Origin: DASYXZ01 sp035946625
GTDB lineage: Bacteria; Acidobacteriota; Terriglobia; UBA7540
Length of the DNA stretch: 64,000 nt
Direction: 5' to 3'
NCBI GenBank assembly: GCA_035946625.1
Contig: DASYZE010000022.1
Coordinates: 1 to 64,000 of the forward strand
Shown here: positions 16,066 through 24,533 of the stretch, piece after piece
Numbering within the stretch: position 1 is the stretch's first letter
Layout of the letters: the number at the start of each line of letters is the position of its first letter
Program-made: the position numbers and the translations under genes
Notes under the pieces: generated by a model
Told to the model about the DNA's origin: nothing
What the model saw: the letters and a program-made list of their open reading frames with translations, nothing else
The model's database searches: none

Positions 16066-18090
16066 TCAGAGGACACGATCTTCCTCCACGACCTCTTCGC
16101 GCTGGCGTTGGATCTCCGCCATTTCGCGCTCCACGCGGCTGGGCACCATGGCCAGCAATGTCCCGAAGAATACCACTATCCCGCCGATCCAGACCCATTC
16201 GACGAGCGGATTCACAAAGACCTGCACGATGGCTTTGTTCGAATCGGTATCCGCGCCCGCCACCACCACGTAAAGGTCCTCGGTGAGTGAATCCCGGATG
16301 GCGACGTGGCTGATGGGCTCCTGACTCGCCTTATAGAGCCGGCGCTCAGGTTCCAATACGCCCAGAGCGCGGCCATTTTTCGTAACCGTCATCACCGCGC
16401 GCAGGTATTCATAATTAGGATTGTCACCCTCGGTCAAAGATGAGCACCGCAGCGTGTAATCCTTCACGCGCAAGAGGTCGCCCTCGGCCATCAGGCCCTT
16501 GGATTCCGACTTGAAGGCCAGGCCCGACCAGCCGATAAAGAGCAGAACGATTCCCAAATGGATGACGTAACCGCCGTAGCGCCGGGTGTTGCGCATGGTC
16601 AGGTTGTAAATCGCCAGGAAAAAATTTTCCGTGTAAACCTGCTGCCGCGTCCGGGCACCCTTGTAAAATTCCTGGAAAATGCAAACGCCCACAAACGCGC
16701 TGAGGAAAAGGGCCATCCAGGCATAGAGATCTCGGATGCCGATGGCAAAAAGGGCGCCGCCCGCCACCAAAGCGAGCGCCAGCGGAACGGTGAAATTCTT
16801 TCTCAGGCTCAGAAACGAAGTCTTGCGCCAGGCCAGCACCGGCCCCACGCCCGTCAGGAACAGCAGAAGGAGTCCAATGGGAATGGTGGTCTTGTTAAAG
16901 AATGGCGGGCCCACGGATACGGTGGTGTTCTGTATCGCTTTTGAAATGATGGGGAAAATGGTTCCCCAAAGAACAGCGAAAACCGCCGCCAGCAGGATCC
17001 AGTTGTTGAACAGAAAACCGCTCTCGCGCGAGACCACGGAATCCAGTTTGTTCTCACTTTTCAAATAGTCCAGGCGCAGGAAAAGCAAGGTGAGCGAAAA
17101 AAACATGATGAGCGCCAGGAATCCGGCAAAGAACGGCCCGATGTTCGATTGCGCGAACGCGTGCACAGAGGAGACGATTCCGCTGCGGGTGAGGAATGTG
17201 CCGAAGATGCAAAGGAAGAAAGTGGTGATGATCAGCACGATGTTCCAAACCTTCAACATGCCGCGTTTTTCCTGGATCATTACCGAATGGAGAAAGGCAG
17301 TGCCCCCCAACCAAGGCAACAGGGAGGCGTTCTCCACCGGGTCCCATCCCCAATAACCGCCCCAGCCCAGCACCCGGTAAGCCCAGTGCGCGCCCAGCAG
17401 AATGCCCGCGCCCAGCAGCATCCACGGCACCATCGTCCACCGCCGTGTGACCCGAATCCAGTTGTCCCCAAGCTGTCGGGTGATCAGCGCGGACATGGCA
17501 AAAGCAAAGGGCACCACGAACCCTACATACCCGAGATAAAGTATGGGCGGATGGATCACCATGGAAGCGTATTGCAGTGAGGGCGTCATCCCATTGCCGT
17601 CGATCGGAGTGAATGCGCTGACGCCGGAGGCATTGGCCAGGGTGAGTTCCGTGAAAGGGTTGGCGACGAAAAAAACCAGGGAAGTGAAAAATGCGCCGGT
17701 GGCCATCATAATGGACACCACATAAGGCATGAGTTGGCGGTTTTTCTTGTGATTCAGCAAAACGGCCAAACCGCTATAAATGGAGAGCAGGAAAGTCCAG
17801 AAAAGCAGTGAGCCTTCCTGTCCGGCCCAGAGCGCAGCCACTTTGTAGTAAACCGGCAGGGCTCTGTTCGAGTGGGTTGCAACGTAGGCGTTATGAAAAT
17901 CATCGCTGAGGATCAGAGTCTCAAGTAGAACCACGGCCACGGTGATCATCACGAAAAAAGCGAGCGTGGCGCGCTCCGCGCTGCGCACCACCGGAACGCT
18001 GCGCAACCTGCCGCCCACTGCGCCGGCAATCACTCCATAAACCGCAAAGGCAAGCGCGGCGACCAAGGCTACAGTTCCCGCTTGATTCAT
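16066..18090 (-). CDS. ccmF: Heme lyase / cytochrome c synthetase subunit CcmF
   Basis: 674 residues with about 14-15 TM helices. The WWD heme-handling motif GWGGYWGWDPVENAS lies at about 242-256. Conserved periplasmic histidines occur before and after it (MVIHPPILYLGY near 178-189, and SSVHAF near 318), and another in YVIHLG near 525. A C-terminal periplasmic beta domain (about 550-640) precedes the last helix. CcmF takes heme from holo-CcmE and attaches it to apocytochrome c. It is preceded by ccmE and followed by ccmH. Confidence 0.97.
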   Translation of the reverse strand: MNQAGTVALVAALAFAVYGVIAGAVGGRLRSVPVVRSAERATLAFFVMITVAVVLLETLILSDDFHNAYVATHSNRALPVYYKVAALWAGQEGSLLFWTFLLSIYSGLAVLLNHKKNRQLMPYVVSIMMATGAFFTSLVFFVANPFTELTLANASGVSAFTPIDGNGMTPSLQYASMVIHPPILYLGYVGFVVPFAFAMSALITRQLGDNWIRVTRRWTMVPWMLLGAGILLGAHWAYRVLGWGGYWGWDPVENASLLPWLGGTAFLHSVMIQEKRGMLKVWNIVLIITTFFLCIFGTFLTRSGIVSSVHAFAQSNIGPFFAGFLALIMFFSLTLLFLRLDYLKSENKLDSVVSRESGFLFNNWILLAAVFAVLWGTIFPIISKAIQNTTVSVGPPFFNKTTIPIGLLLLFLTGVGPVLAWRKTSFLSLRKNFTVPLALALVAGGALFAIGIRDLYAWMALFLSAFVGVCIFQEFYKGARTRQQVYTENFFLAIYNLTMRNTRRYGGYVIHLGIVLLFIGWSGLAFKSESKGLMAEGDLLRVKDYTLRCSSLTEGDNPNYEYLRAVMTVTKNGRALGVLEPERRLYKASQEPISHVAIRDSLTEDLYVVVAGADTDSNKAIVQVFVNPLVEWVWIGGIVVFFGTLLAMVPSRVEREMAEIQRQREEVVEEDRVL

Positions 18091-18180
18091 AGACTCTCCG
18101 GTACGCTGGCTGTTGCTCGCGGCATGAAATCGAATTAGCCGGAGCGGGTAACGAAAGACCGATAATTCCGCCGAGGCAAG

Positions 18181-18624
18181 CTAGCGCGTCCCGCCGGCGT
18201 CCGCTATCTTGGAAGGTTTTTCCGCCTGAGTGGGATTTATAGGCGCGGCCTGATATTTGGAAGCGCACTTGGCCTGGATTTTCTCGGCGCGAAAACTCCC
18301 GTCCGATTCATAGTCTCCCTCGATAATCGCCTGGGCTCCGGCCCTAAAAGTGTCCGGCAACGTGTCGGACCCGACGTAGTTCACAGGAATTGTCAAGGCA
18401 TCTTGCGCGAGACGGAAAGAAACTTTGTCGCCGTGGCGCTCGATGGAATCCGCCGCGATCACCCCGCCCACCCGGACGCGATGCCGCGACACTTTGCCGC
18501 TGGTGAGTTCACTTACCGTAACGTAGTAAGTCTTCGATTGCTGAAAACCGGAGATCGCTTCCCAGGTCACCACCAGTAGGATGACCCCGATCCCGATTCC
18601 GAACTTGATTTTCCTATTCTTCAT
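18181..18624 (-). CDS. ccmE: Periplasmic heme chaperone CcmE, CxxxY type
   Basis: 147 residues. N-terminal TM anchor (about 7-25), then an OB-fold beta domain (TYYVTVSEL... HRVRVGGVIAADS... ALTIPVNYVG... QAIIEGDY). The heme-binding site near the C-terminus reads KCASKY: Cys120 with Tyr124, where most CcmE proteins have HxxxY. CxxxY CcmE proteins are known from deltaproteobacteria such as Desulfovibrio and from some archaea. CcmE ferries heme from CcmABC to CcmF. It is the first recognisable gene of the operon; ccmF follows after 90 bp. Confidence 0.93.
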   Translation of the reverse strand: MKNRKIKFGIGIGVILLVVTWEAISGFQQSKTYYVTVSELTSGKVSRHRVRVGGVIAADSIERHGDKVSFRLAQDALTIPVNYVGSDTLPDTFRAGAQAIIEGDYESDGSFRAEKIQAKCASKYQAAPINPTQAEKPSKIADAGGTR

Positions 18625-18818
18625 CGGACGTGTGCCCCTTGTCTCAGCATTTCAAACTGGACCGTCAGTTTCGGTTTCGGCGGCGTATCGATCATTTTTT
18701 TCGCATACATGAAATTCTGCACCTTGCCTGCGCCAGAGTCAATCAATATTGCTTTACCTTCATCCAAGGGCTGTCTCATGCTAATATCGCGGGCCTTTGG
18801 GGCTCGTCGGCCAACCAT
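18621..18818 (-). CDS. Hypothetical small protein coupled to ccmE
   Basis: A 65-residue ORF whose stop overlaps the ccmE start as ATGA. The C-terminal 50 residues (MRQPLDEGKAILIDSGAGKV..., YAKKMIDTPPKPKLTVQFEM) look hydrophilic and slightly protein-like, with no motif I recognise and no TM helix. A second possible start lies at codon 14. The overlap argues for a real gene, but it also lies in the gap between divergent genes and may be a chance ORF. Confidence 0.3.
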   Translation of the reverse strand: MVGRRAPKARDISMRQPLDEGKAILIDSGAGKVQNFMYAKKMIDTPPKPKLTVQFEMLRQGAHVR

Positions 18819-18830
18819 GGGGTGATCTTC

Positions 18831-19241
18831 ATGCCTGCGGGATATTCAAAAAGGTCTTTGCCGGATAAGCTCGGAATCAAAGAAAGGGCAAAGGTCGCCA
18901 TCCTTCATTCCCCGCGGAACTATGCCTCTACCCTGGGTCCCCTGCCCGACAACGTGCTGATGCTCAAGAAACTTCAACCGCAAACCAACTTTATCCAATT
19001 TTTTGCAATGGAGCGTGGCGCGCTGGACAGCCATTTTCCAGAACTCAAACGCGCCCTCGCCCCGGACGGCATGCTCTGGATCTCGTGGCCTAAGAAGGCG
19101 TCGAAAATCGCCACTGACCTGAACGAAAACGTGGTGCGGGAAATTGGATTGAAATACGGTCTGGTGGACATCAAAGTCTGCGCCGTGGACGAAATCTGGT
19201 CAGGCCTGAAATTTGTCCATCGAATCAAAGACAGGAAATAG
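18831..19241 (+). CDS. DUF3052 family protein
   Basis: 136 residues. The sequence matches the DUF3052 pattern: AGYSKRSLPDKLGIK at the start, a central NVLMLKKLQPQTNFIQFFA, then LKRALAPDGMLWISWPKK and LNENVVREIGLKYGLVDIKVCAVDEIWSGLKFV to the end. The fold resembles a small SAM-methyltransferase-like fragment without a clear binding motif; function unknown. The ATG at 18831 is chosen because the upstream extension to 18630 reads antisense through the small ORF and does not resemble the family. It diverges from the ccm operon. Confidence 0.82.
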   Translation: MPAGYSKRSLPDKLGIKERAKVAILHSPRNYASTLGPLPDNVLMLKKLQPQTNFIQFFAMERGALDSHFPELKRALAPDGMLWISWPKKASKIATDLNENVVREIGLKYGLVDIKVCAVDEIWSGLKFVHRIKDRK

Positions 19242-19273
19242 TATTCGCTTTCCGCGCCTCCGTCTCTCAGCCC

Positions 19274-20362
19274 TCAGTTTCCTGCCGCGGGATGCAGTTG
19301 TGGCAGCCGGGCGTCCACGGGTGGCAGCGGGGGAAAAGCCTCATGCGGTTCGGTCTGGTACCAGTAGGCCACCGAATAATAATTGTCAGCGCGGTCGTTG
19401 GCGTGGCCGTGCTCGATGGTGGCTCGCAGCGATTTGGTAAAGGGAATGGGCGAATCGAGGTGAAAACGATAGACGGACCAACGCGCTCCCGCCCGCTCCT
19501 GGCCCACCACCGGCGCGCCAAATGATCCGTAAGCAAACGGCTTGCCGCCAAAATCCCACGCGCCCAGAAAATAATCTTCCGTGCCCGTGCCGTTGATGGA
19601 AGGCAGCGTTTCACCATCCACGAAGAACATGTCATCGCCCTCGCCCCACCACCCGTCCGCATTTTCCAGCACAGACATGGTAACGCCCACAAAGTGCCCG
19701 CGCCCGGTGGCTGTCATCCAAACGTAGTTGGCCCCGCCTTTCAGGTTCAGCCCGTTGCTCTTGATGGCGGTGTTGGGCGTGCCCTGCCGGTATTGGGCGT
19801 GGAAGTAAAGGGTGTCCGCCGGCAACGGTTTGGCGTAGGCACGGTAATCGATGTTGAAATAAAACGCATCCACTTTGCGCTGCCCTTCGTTGGTCACCGT
19901 CATCCGGGCGTGCTTTGAAAACGGCATGGGGAAAAAGGAATTCAGCGCCTTGTCCGCCCCCACCGCAAGCGGAATCGATTGATAGAGAAAATAATCGCCC
20001 AAGCCCAACCCGAAGAAATCGCCAATGGGGGTTTCAACGCTTGGTTCGCTTTCACCGTCCCAATACATGCGCAGCACCAGCTTCTTCAGATGAAAGCGTT
20101 CGCCGCTGGCAATCGTAATCCACACGTGGGTGATCACGCCGGGTCCGTTTTCATCCAGCAATGTGAAAGTCTGCCCGGGAGCAATCTCACGGTAATCCGC
20201 GTTGCCGCCGGTGCGATCGTAACTCGAGACGCGCTTCTGAATGTAATCGTGCGGCTCTGTCAGATGGGAGAGTGTGCCGCTCAAGTCCTGCGCGCAGGAA
20301 AACGGCGACGCGAAGGTAACGGCAAAGAAGCCCGCGAACAGAAGCAGAACCATTTTGCGCAT
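19274..20362 (-). CDS. Exported DUF2961 (GH172-like) protein
   Basis: 362 residues from the ATG at 20362, which has GGAGG just upstream; the frame is open to 20443. Signal peptide about 1-25 (KMVLLLFAGFFAVTFASPFSCAQ). The DUF2961 domain covers the rest: an N-terminal RTGGNADYREIAPGQTFTLLDENGPGVITHVW, then VLRMYWDGESEPSVETPIGDFFG and later GTGTEDYFLGAWDFGG. Characterised members of this family (GH172) are alpha-D-fructofuranosidases or D-arabinofuranosidases that form beta-jelly-roll trimers. The substrate here is unknown. Probably periplasmic. Confidence 0.87.
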   Translation of the reverse strand: MRKMVLLLFAGFFAVTFASPFSCAQDLSGTLSHLTEPHDYIQKRVSSYDRTGGNADYREIAPGQTFTLLDENGPGVITHVWITIASGERFHLKKLVLRMYWDGESEPSVETPIGDFFGLGLGDYFLYQSIPLAVGADKALNSFFPMPFSKHARMTVTNEGQRKVDAFYFNIDYRAYAKPLPADTLYFHAQYRQGTPNTAIKSNGLNLKGGANYVWMTATGRGHFVGVTMSVLENADGWWGEGDDMFFVDGETLPSINGTGTEDYFLGAWDFGGKPFAYGSFGAPVVGQERAGARWSVYRFHLDSPIPFTKSLRATIEHGHANDRADNYYSVAYWYQTEPHEAFPPLPPVDARLPQLHPAAGN

Positions 20363-20477
20363 GGGAACCTCCGATGCATTCCTGGAATTGAGGTTGACGA
20401 AAAATCGCGGCGATTCTATCACATCGACGGGCGCAACCTGCAACGGGCTTACCTCGCGTGTCCCCCCGCTTCAGCGG

Positions 20478-21545
20478 CTAGAAACTGTACCCCAAGCCCG
20501 TGGTGAACGTCACCTCATTGGACTGAATCGTCGGTTGCGGGGGCTGACTCAAGTAGCGGTCCGCGATGCTGGTGTTGAAGGAGAAGTGCGAAAACAGATG
20601 AGTGCTGACGGTGGTGATGGTTTCAAACCGGAACTGTCCCGAGCTGGTCAGGTTGGGATAGAAATTAAGGAAGTGTTGCAGTTGGACTCGCCCCGCAAGG
20701 CCCAGCCCGATTTTTTCCCCGACCAGCCCTTCCATATTTTGTCTGCGGGCGCCGTCATAAAACTGCTCGGTCACCAAAGTGCTTCCCCCCAAAAGGCTGA
20801 ACTGCGTGTGCGAGCCGCGTTTGATGTCGCGTCCAAATCCGGCGCCATAGGTTTGCCTCAGGTTTAGGTTTTGTGTTTCGATGTGGTCCAATTGCGCCAG
20901 AGCGAACACAAAATCACTGGCCGTGAACAGCAGGTCCTGCCGCAGTCCGGAGGTCAGGCTGTTGGCGGAGATGCGCTGGTTTGAAGCTGACTGGGTGTTG
21001 GAAAAGAGGCTGCTCAGGAAGAAATTTGTCCGCCAACGCTCGGTAAGCCCGGGCAGATCGGGCGATTTGTGAACGGCGTTCAATCCCAGGTTCCAGGTGG
21101 TGGATTGAAGCTGGCCGCGCACGGCGCCAAAGCCAAATGTGCCTGTCCCGCGCCAATTCCGCCAGGGAGCAACCGTCTGTTCCAAACTTTTGGGGTCGTA
21201 GACTTCCTGGGGAAAGATCGCCTCCACCGCGTCCTCAGGCAGCACGCGCACGCCATGCTCCGCAGCCAATTGCCATTCCCCCGAGGGCAACAGCGATAGC
21301 TTGCCGCGCAGCGCCTGGTTGTCTTTCAAGATCACCACCGCGGGCTTGGGAGCGGAAAACGATTTCAGCTTTTGAATGGGAATGGTCACTTCACCCACTA
21401 ATTCGGACTTGAACTTCAGCCCGCCGTTCAGCACCTGCTCCCATTGGCCGGTGAGCTGGTCTCCGTTCTTGAATTGAATTACTTCGCCCCGGGCCCGCCC
21501 CGCCCCGAGGCCGACGATGATGGCTAAAAGAAAAAGTCGATTCAT
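20478..21545 (-). CDS. DUF481 family outer-membrane protein
   Basis: 355 residues. Signal peptide 1-20 (LFLLAIIVGLGAGRARG). An N-terminal SH3-like region (EVIQFKNGDQLTGQWEQV, VVILKDNQALRGKLSLL) resembles the small beta domains often placed before DUF481. The C-terminal part from about 125 has alternating beta strands ending in GLGYSF with a terminal Phe, typical of an outer-membrane barrel. The family includes the salt-induced YdiY. Function unknown. It probably shares a transcript with the DUF2961 gene 115 bp downstream. Confidence 0.85.
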   Translation of the reverse strand: MNRLFLLAIIVGLGAGRARGEVIQFKNGDQLTGQWEQVLNGGLKFKSELVGEVTIPIQKLKSFSAPKPAVVILKDNQALRGKLSLLPSGEWQLAAEHGVRVLPEDAVEAIFPQEVYDPKSLEQTVAPWRNWRGTGTFGFGAVRGQLQSTTWNLGLNAVHKSPDLPGLTERWRTNFFLSSLFSNTQSASNQRISANSLTSGLRQDLLFTASDFVFALAQLDHIETQNLNLRQTYGAGFGRDIKRGSHTQFSLLGGSTLVTEQFYDGARRQNMEGLVGEKIGLGLAGRVQLQHFLNFYPNLTSSGQFRFETITTVSTHLFSHFSFNTSIADRYLSQPPQPTIQSNEVTFTTGLGYSF

Positions 21546-21768
21546 GAAACTCTCCGCATGTTGTTCTGGTTTTTGGTTGCACCGGTCAGCGTGAAAAATT
21601 GCAGCGTCATCTTTTCCAGTTTACCCGCACCGCCCCCCGCCCGTCAGCAAAAAAACCGGGGTGCGAGTGACGTACCTTCCGGAATGGATTCGGGACGATC
21701 CTCCGATTGGGTTGATTACGCGGAGCGACAAGGGCATTGAGGTGGAATCGCCCCTGCCTAAAAGTTTC

Positions 21769-24513
21769 CTATCCGGTGCTTTTCATTCCAAACGCGATTC
21801 CGCCCACCGTGATTTGAAGCAGGCGCAGGATTTCGCGCTGCGGCCGGCGGGCACGGCGCCATTCCTTGAGGAAGCGGAGTTGCAGGAAGTTCAGGGGGTC
21901 AACGTAAGGATTGCGCAGGCGAATGGATTCCGCCAGCACCGGTTGCCGCTCGAGCAGATGGCGCGCGCCGCTGATGTCGAGCACCGAGCGCACACTGCGA
22001 TGGTATTCCTGCTCGATGCGGCGGAAGATTTCTTCGCCCAAACGTTTTGGGCGGACCAGCGCGGCGTAGCGCCCGGCGATATAGAGATCGGTCTTGGCCA
22101 GTGAAACCTCGGCGTTGTCGATGAGCAAGGCGAAGAACGGCCAGCCGCGATACATCTGGCGAAGAACGTCAAACCCGGAGGTCCGATGAGGCGCGGACAA
22201 GGGTGTGCCGCGATCCTCGGCCGCGAATTTCTCCAGCGCAAAGCCCAGGCCATACCACGAGGGCAAGAACTGGCGCGACTGTGTCCAGGCAAAAACCCAG
22301 GGAATGGCCCGGAGGTCGTGCAAGTGTCGCGCGCCATTCTTCGCCGTGCGGCGGCTGGGCCGCGAGCCGAGCGTTAACTGTTCAATCAGGTCGATGGGCG
22401 TGGCCTGGCGGAAATAGTCAGGGAATTCCGGCGTCTCGTAAACCAATTGGCGGTAGAACTCACGGCCGCTGGCCGCAAGCTCGAGGGCAAATCCTTCCCA
22501 TTGGACGAGTTGGCTGCCCGGCAGGTGCTTGTGGCCGAGCAGGTGCGCGTCCAGAACGGAAGTGACCAGTTGCTCCAGGTTGCGCTCCGCAATCGCCAGG
22601 TGCGAATACTTCAACGAGATCACTTCGCCCTGTTCGGTGATGCGGATGCGCCCGCCGGGCGCGGCGTAAGGCTGCGCCTGAATGCTGCGGTAGGACTGTC
22701 CGCCGCCGCGATCGATGGTGCCGCCTTTGCCGTGGAATAATCCCAGGCGGATTCGGTGGCGCTCGGCCGTCCGCCCCAGGCGTTTTTGCGCGCGAAACAA
22801 GGCGAGGTTGGCGGAGAGATAGCCGGAATCCTTTACGGAATCGGAATAGCCCAGCATTATCTCCTGGAAATTTCCGCGCGAACGAAGAATGCGCCGGTAG
22901 AGCTGGTCCGAAAGGAGCTGATCCAAAATGTCCGGACACGCTTCGAGATCGTTTACCGTTTCAAAAAGGGGCACAATGTCAATTGCGGAGCGCCAGCCGG
23001 CGCTTGGGGTCCGTGCCAGCAGGCCCGCGTGACGCGCCAGCAGCAGAACGTCCCAAACATCCGCGCCGCTTGTGGTCATGCTCAGAATGTAAGGCGACGC
23101 TGCGGCGCTGGTGCGATTTTGTATTTCCTTTAAGACACGAAATTCGGCCAGAGTTCTTTGTGTGGCGGTTGAAAGTCTTGCGAGGTTCAAATCCTGCGGT
23201 GGACCCTCAAGCAAGCGATGCACCGATTGGATACGAACGTCTCCCGGAGAATCGGGCAGCCCGCCGGCGAGCAATAACTCCCCGGCAGCAGCGCGGGTTA
23301 CGGAGGCGTGCTGGCGGAAATCCAGGCGCGCGGCATGGAACCCAAACACCCGGGCCGCCACGCCAAGCCGGCCCGGTCCCACCCGGGCTACGCGCGGGCT
23401 GGGATGCTTGGCCAAGATGCGCTCCAGAGTTTGAAGGTCACGCACAAACTCTTCCGGCGCCGGGTAAGCGCCCCACGCTCTTGTCCCTGTTTGTTCCAGC
23501 CGCCAGATCATCACTCTCAGTTTCCGGCGGTAAAGCTCGTGCGGCTGGTCCAAGTCCTGAAAGGCCCGCGTAGCCGGAAACCTTCGCATGTCGCGCTCGA
23601 TGCCACGGTGGATTTCCCTGGCCCGGGCCGCGTTGCGGCAAGGAAAGGGAAGCAAGGCGAGCATCTGTTCGCAAGCGCCACGATAATAGGCCAGGATACT
23701 CTGCCGCTGGCCTTCCGCGGCATCCAGACTGGTTTTCGGCGTCACGTGAGGATTGCCGTCGCGGTCCGCGCCCACCCAGGAGCCGAATCCGATGAAGGGC
23801 GCGGGCGGTTTGCGGGTGGGCGCGAATCGCGTCCACTCCTCGGTAAACTTTTCCCAGAACTTCGCCGCCAGATCGTAGATGGTCCGCTCCAAAAAAATGA
23901 GCGTGCTTTCAATTTCCACCTGTGGCGTGACGGCGCGCTCGCGCATTTCGTCGGTAAGCCAGAGCGCTTCGATCCACGGGTCCATAGTGCGCGCGGCGGG
24001 CGCCGAGGATTCGCCCAGTTCGCCGGCAAGCGCATCCATGGTCCGCCCGATGCGCAGAATGTGGTTGAGGACGCTGCGCCGCTTGGCTTCCGTGGGATGA
24101 GCGGTGAGCACCGGCTCGACGCGCATGGAAGCGAGCAATCGAGCCACTCGTGCGGAAGGGACGCGCTGCCGCGCGAGTTGATTGAAGGTGTTCCGCAATG
24201 ACATGGACGCGCCGGCCTCGTGCTTTTCGTAGGCTTCCAGCCGCCGCACCCGCTGGCGCTCTTCGCACAGATTGACGAGATGAAAGAACAGGCTGAACGC
24301 GTGCGCCACTTCTTCGGCGCGGGCGAGCGTCAGTTGGGAGGCCGCGCGCTCCTCGGCGGCGATCAGTTTTGCTTCGGGGCGCTGGCGGATTTGCTTGGAA
24401 AGCTGACGCAAGGTCTCGATGGCGTCAAACGTTTTGGGGCCGCATTGCTCACGGACGATGGCACCCAGTCGGGTGGTCAGGAAGCGAACTTCGCGGCGAA
24501 GCTGTTCATCCAT
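21769..24513 (-). CDS. ppc: Phosphoenolpyruvate carboxylase
   Basis: 914 residues, normal for the bacterial enzyme. It carboxylates phosphoenolpyruvate to oxaloacetate. Catalytic motifs are present: VLTAHPTEAKRRS with His139, GSWVGADRDGNP near 250, GYSDSVKDSGYLS near 554 and FHGKGGTIDRGGG near 593. The C-terminus is MKSTG rather than the common QNTG, so the carboxyl-terminal loop ends differently from the usual form; this may affect allosteric control but was not tested. It lies downstream of threonine synthase and aspartate kinase, and so would feed oxaloacetate/aspartate into the same pathway. Confidence 0.96.
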   Translation of the reverse strand: MDEQLRREVRFLTTRLGAIVREQCGPKTFDAIETLRQLSKQIRQRPEAKLIAAEERAASQLTLARAEEVAHAFSLFFHLVNLCEERQRVRRLEAYEKHEAGASMSLRNTFNQLARQRVPSARVARLLASMRVEPVLTAHPTEAKRRSVLNHILRIGRTMDALAGELGESSAPAARTMDPWIEALWLTDEMRERAVTPQVEIESTLIFLERTIYDLAAKFWEKFTEEWTRFAPTRKPPAPFIGFGSWVGADRDGNPHVTPKTSLDAAEGQRQSILAYYRGACEQMLALLPFPCRNAARAREIHRGIERDMRRFPATRAFQDLDQPHELYRRKLRVMIWRLEQTGTRAWGAYPAPEEFVRDLQTLERILAKHPSPRVARVGPGRLGVAARVFGFHAARLDFRQHASVTRAAAGELLLAGGLPDSPGDVRIQSVHRLLEGPPQDLNLARLSTATQRTLAEFRVLKEIQNRTSAAASPYILSMTTSGADVWDVLLLARHAGLLARTPSAGWRSAIDIVPLFETVNDLEACPDILDQLLSDQLYRRILRSRGNFQEIMLGYSDSVKDSGYLSANLALFRAQKRLGRTAERHRIRLGLFHGKGGTIDRGGGQSYRSIQAQPYAAPGGRIRITEQGEVISLKYSHLAIAERNLEQLVTSVLDAHLLGHKHLPGSQLVQWEGFALELAASGREFYRQLVYETPEFPDYFRQATPIDLIEQLTLGSRPSRRTAKNGARHLHDLRAIPWVFAWTQSRQFLPSWYGLGFALEKFAAEDRGTPLSAPHRTSGFDVLRQMYRGWPFFALLIDNAEVSLAKTDLYIAGRYAALVRPKRLGEEIFRRIEQEYHRSVRSVLDISGARHLLERQPVLAESIRLRNPYVDPLNFLQLRFLKEWRRARRPQREILRLLQITVGGIAFGMKSTG

Positions 24514-24533
24514 GTTAAGCCCGGAGAGCGTTT

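Noticed and set aside
23308..24201. Plus-strand ORF of 297 codons opposite ppc
   Set aside because: It is antisense to a strongly supported PEP carboxylase and its composition follows from the GC-rich codons on the other strand.
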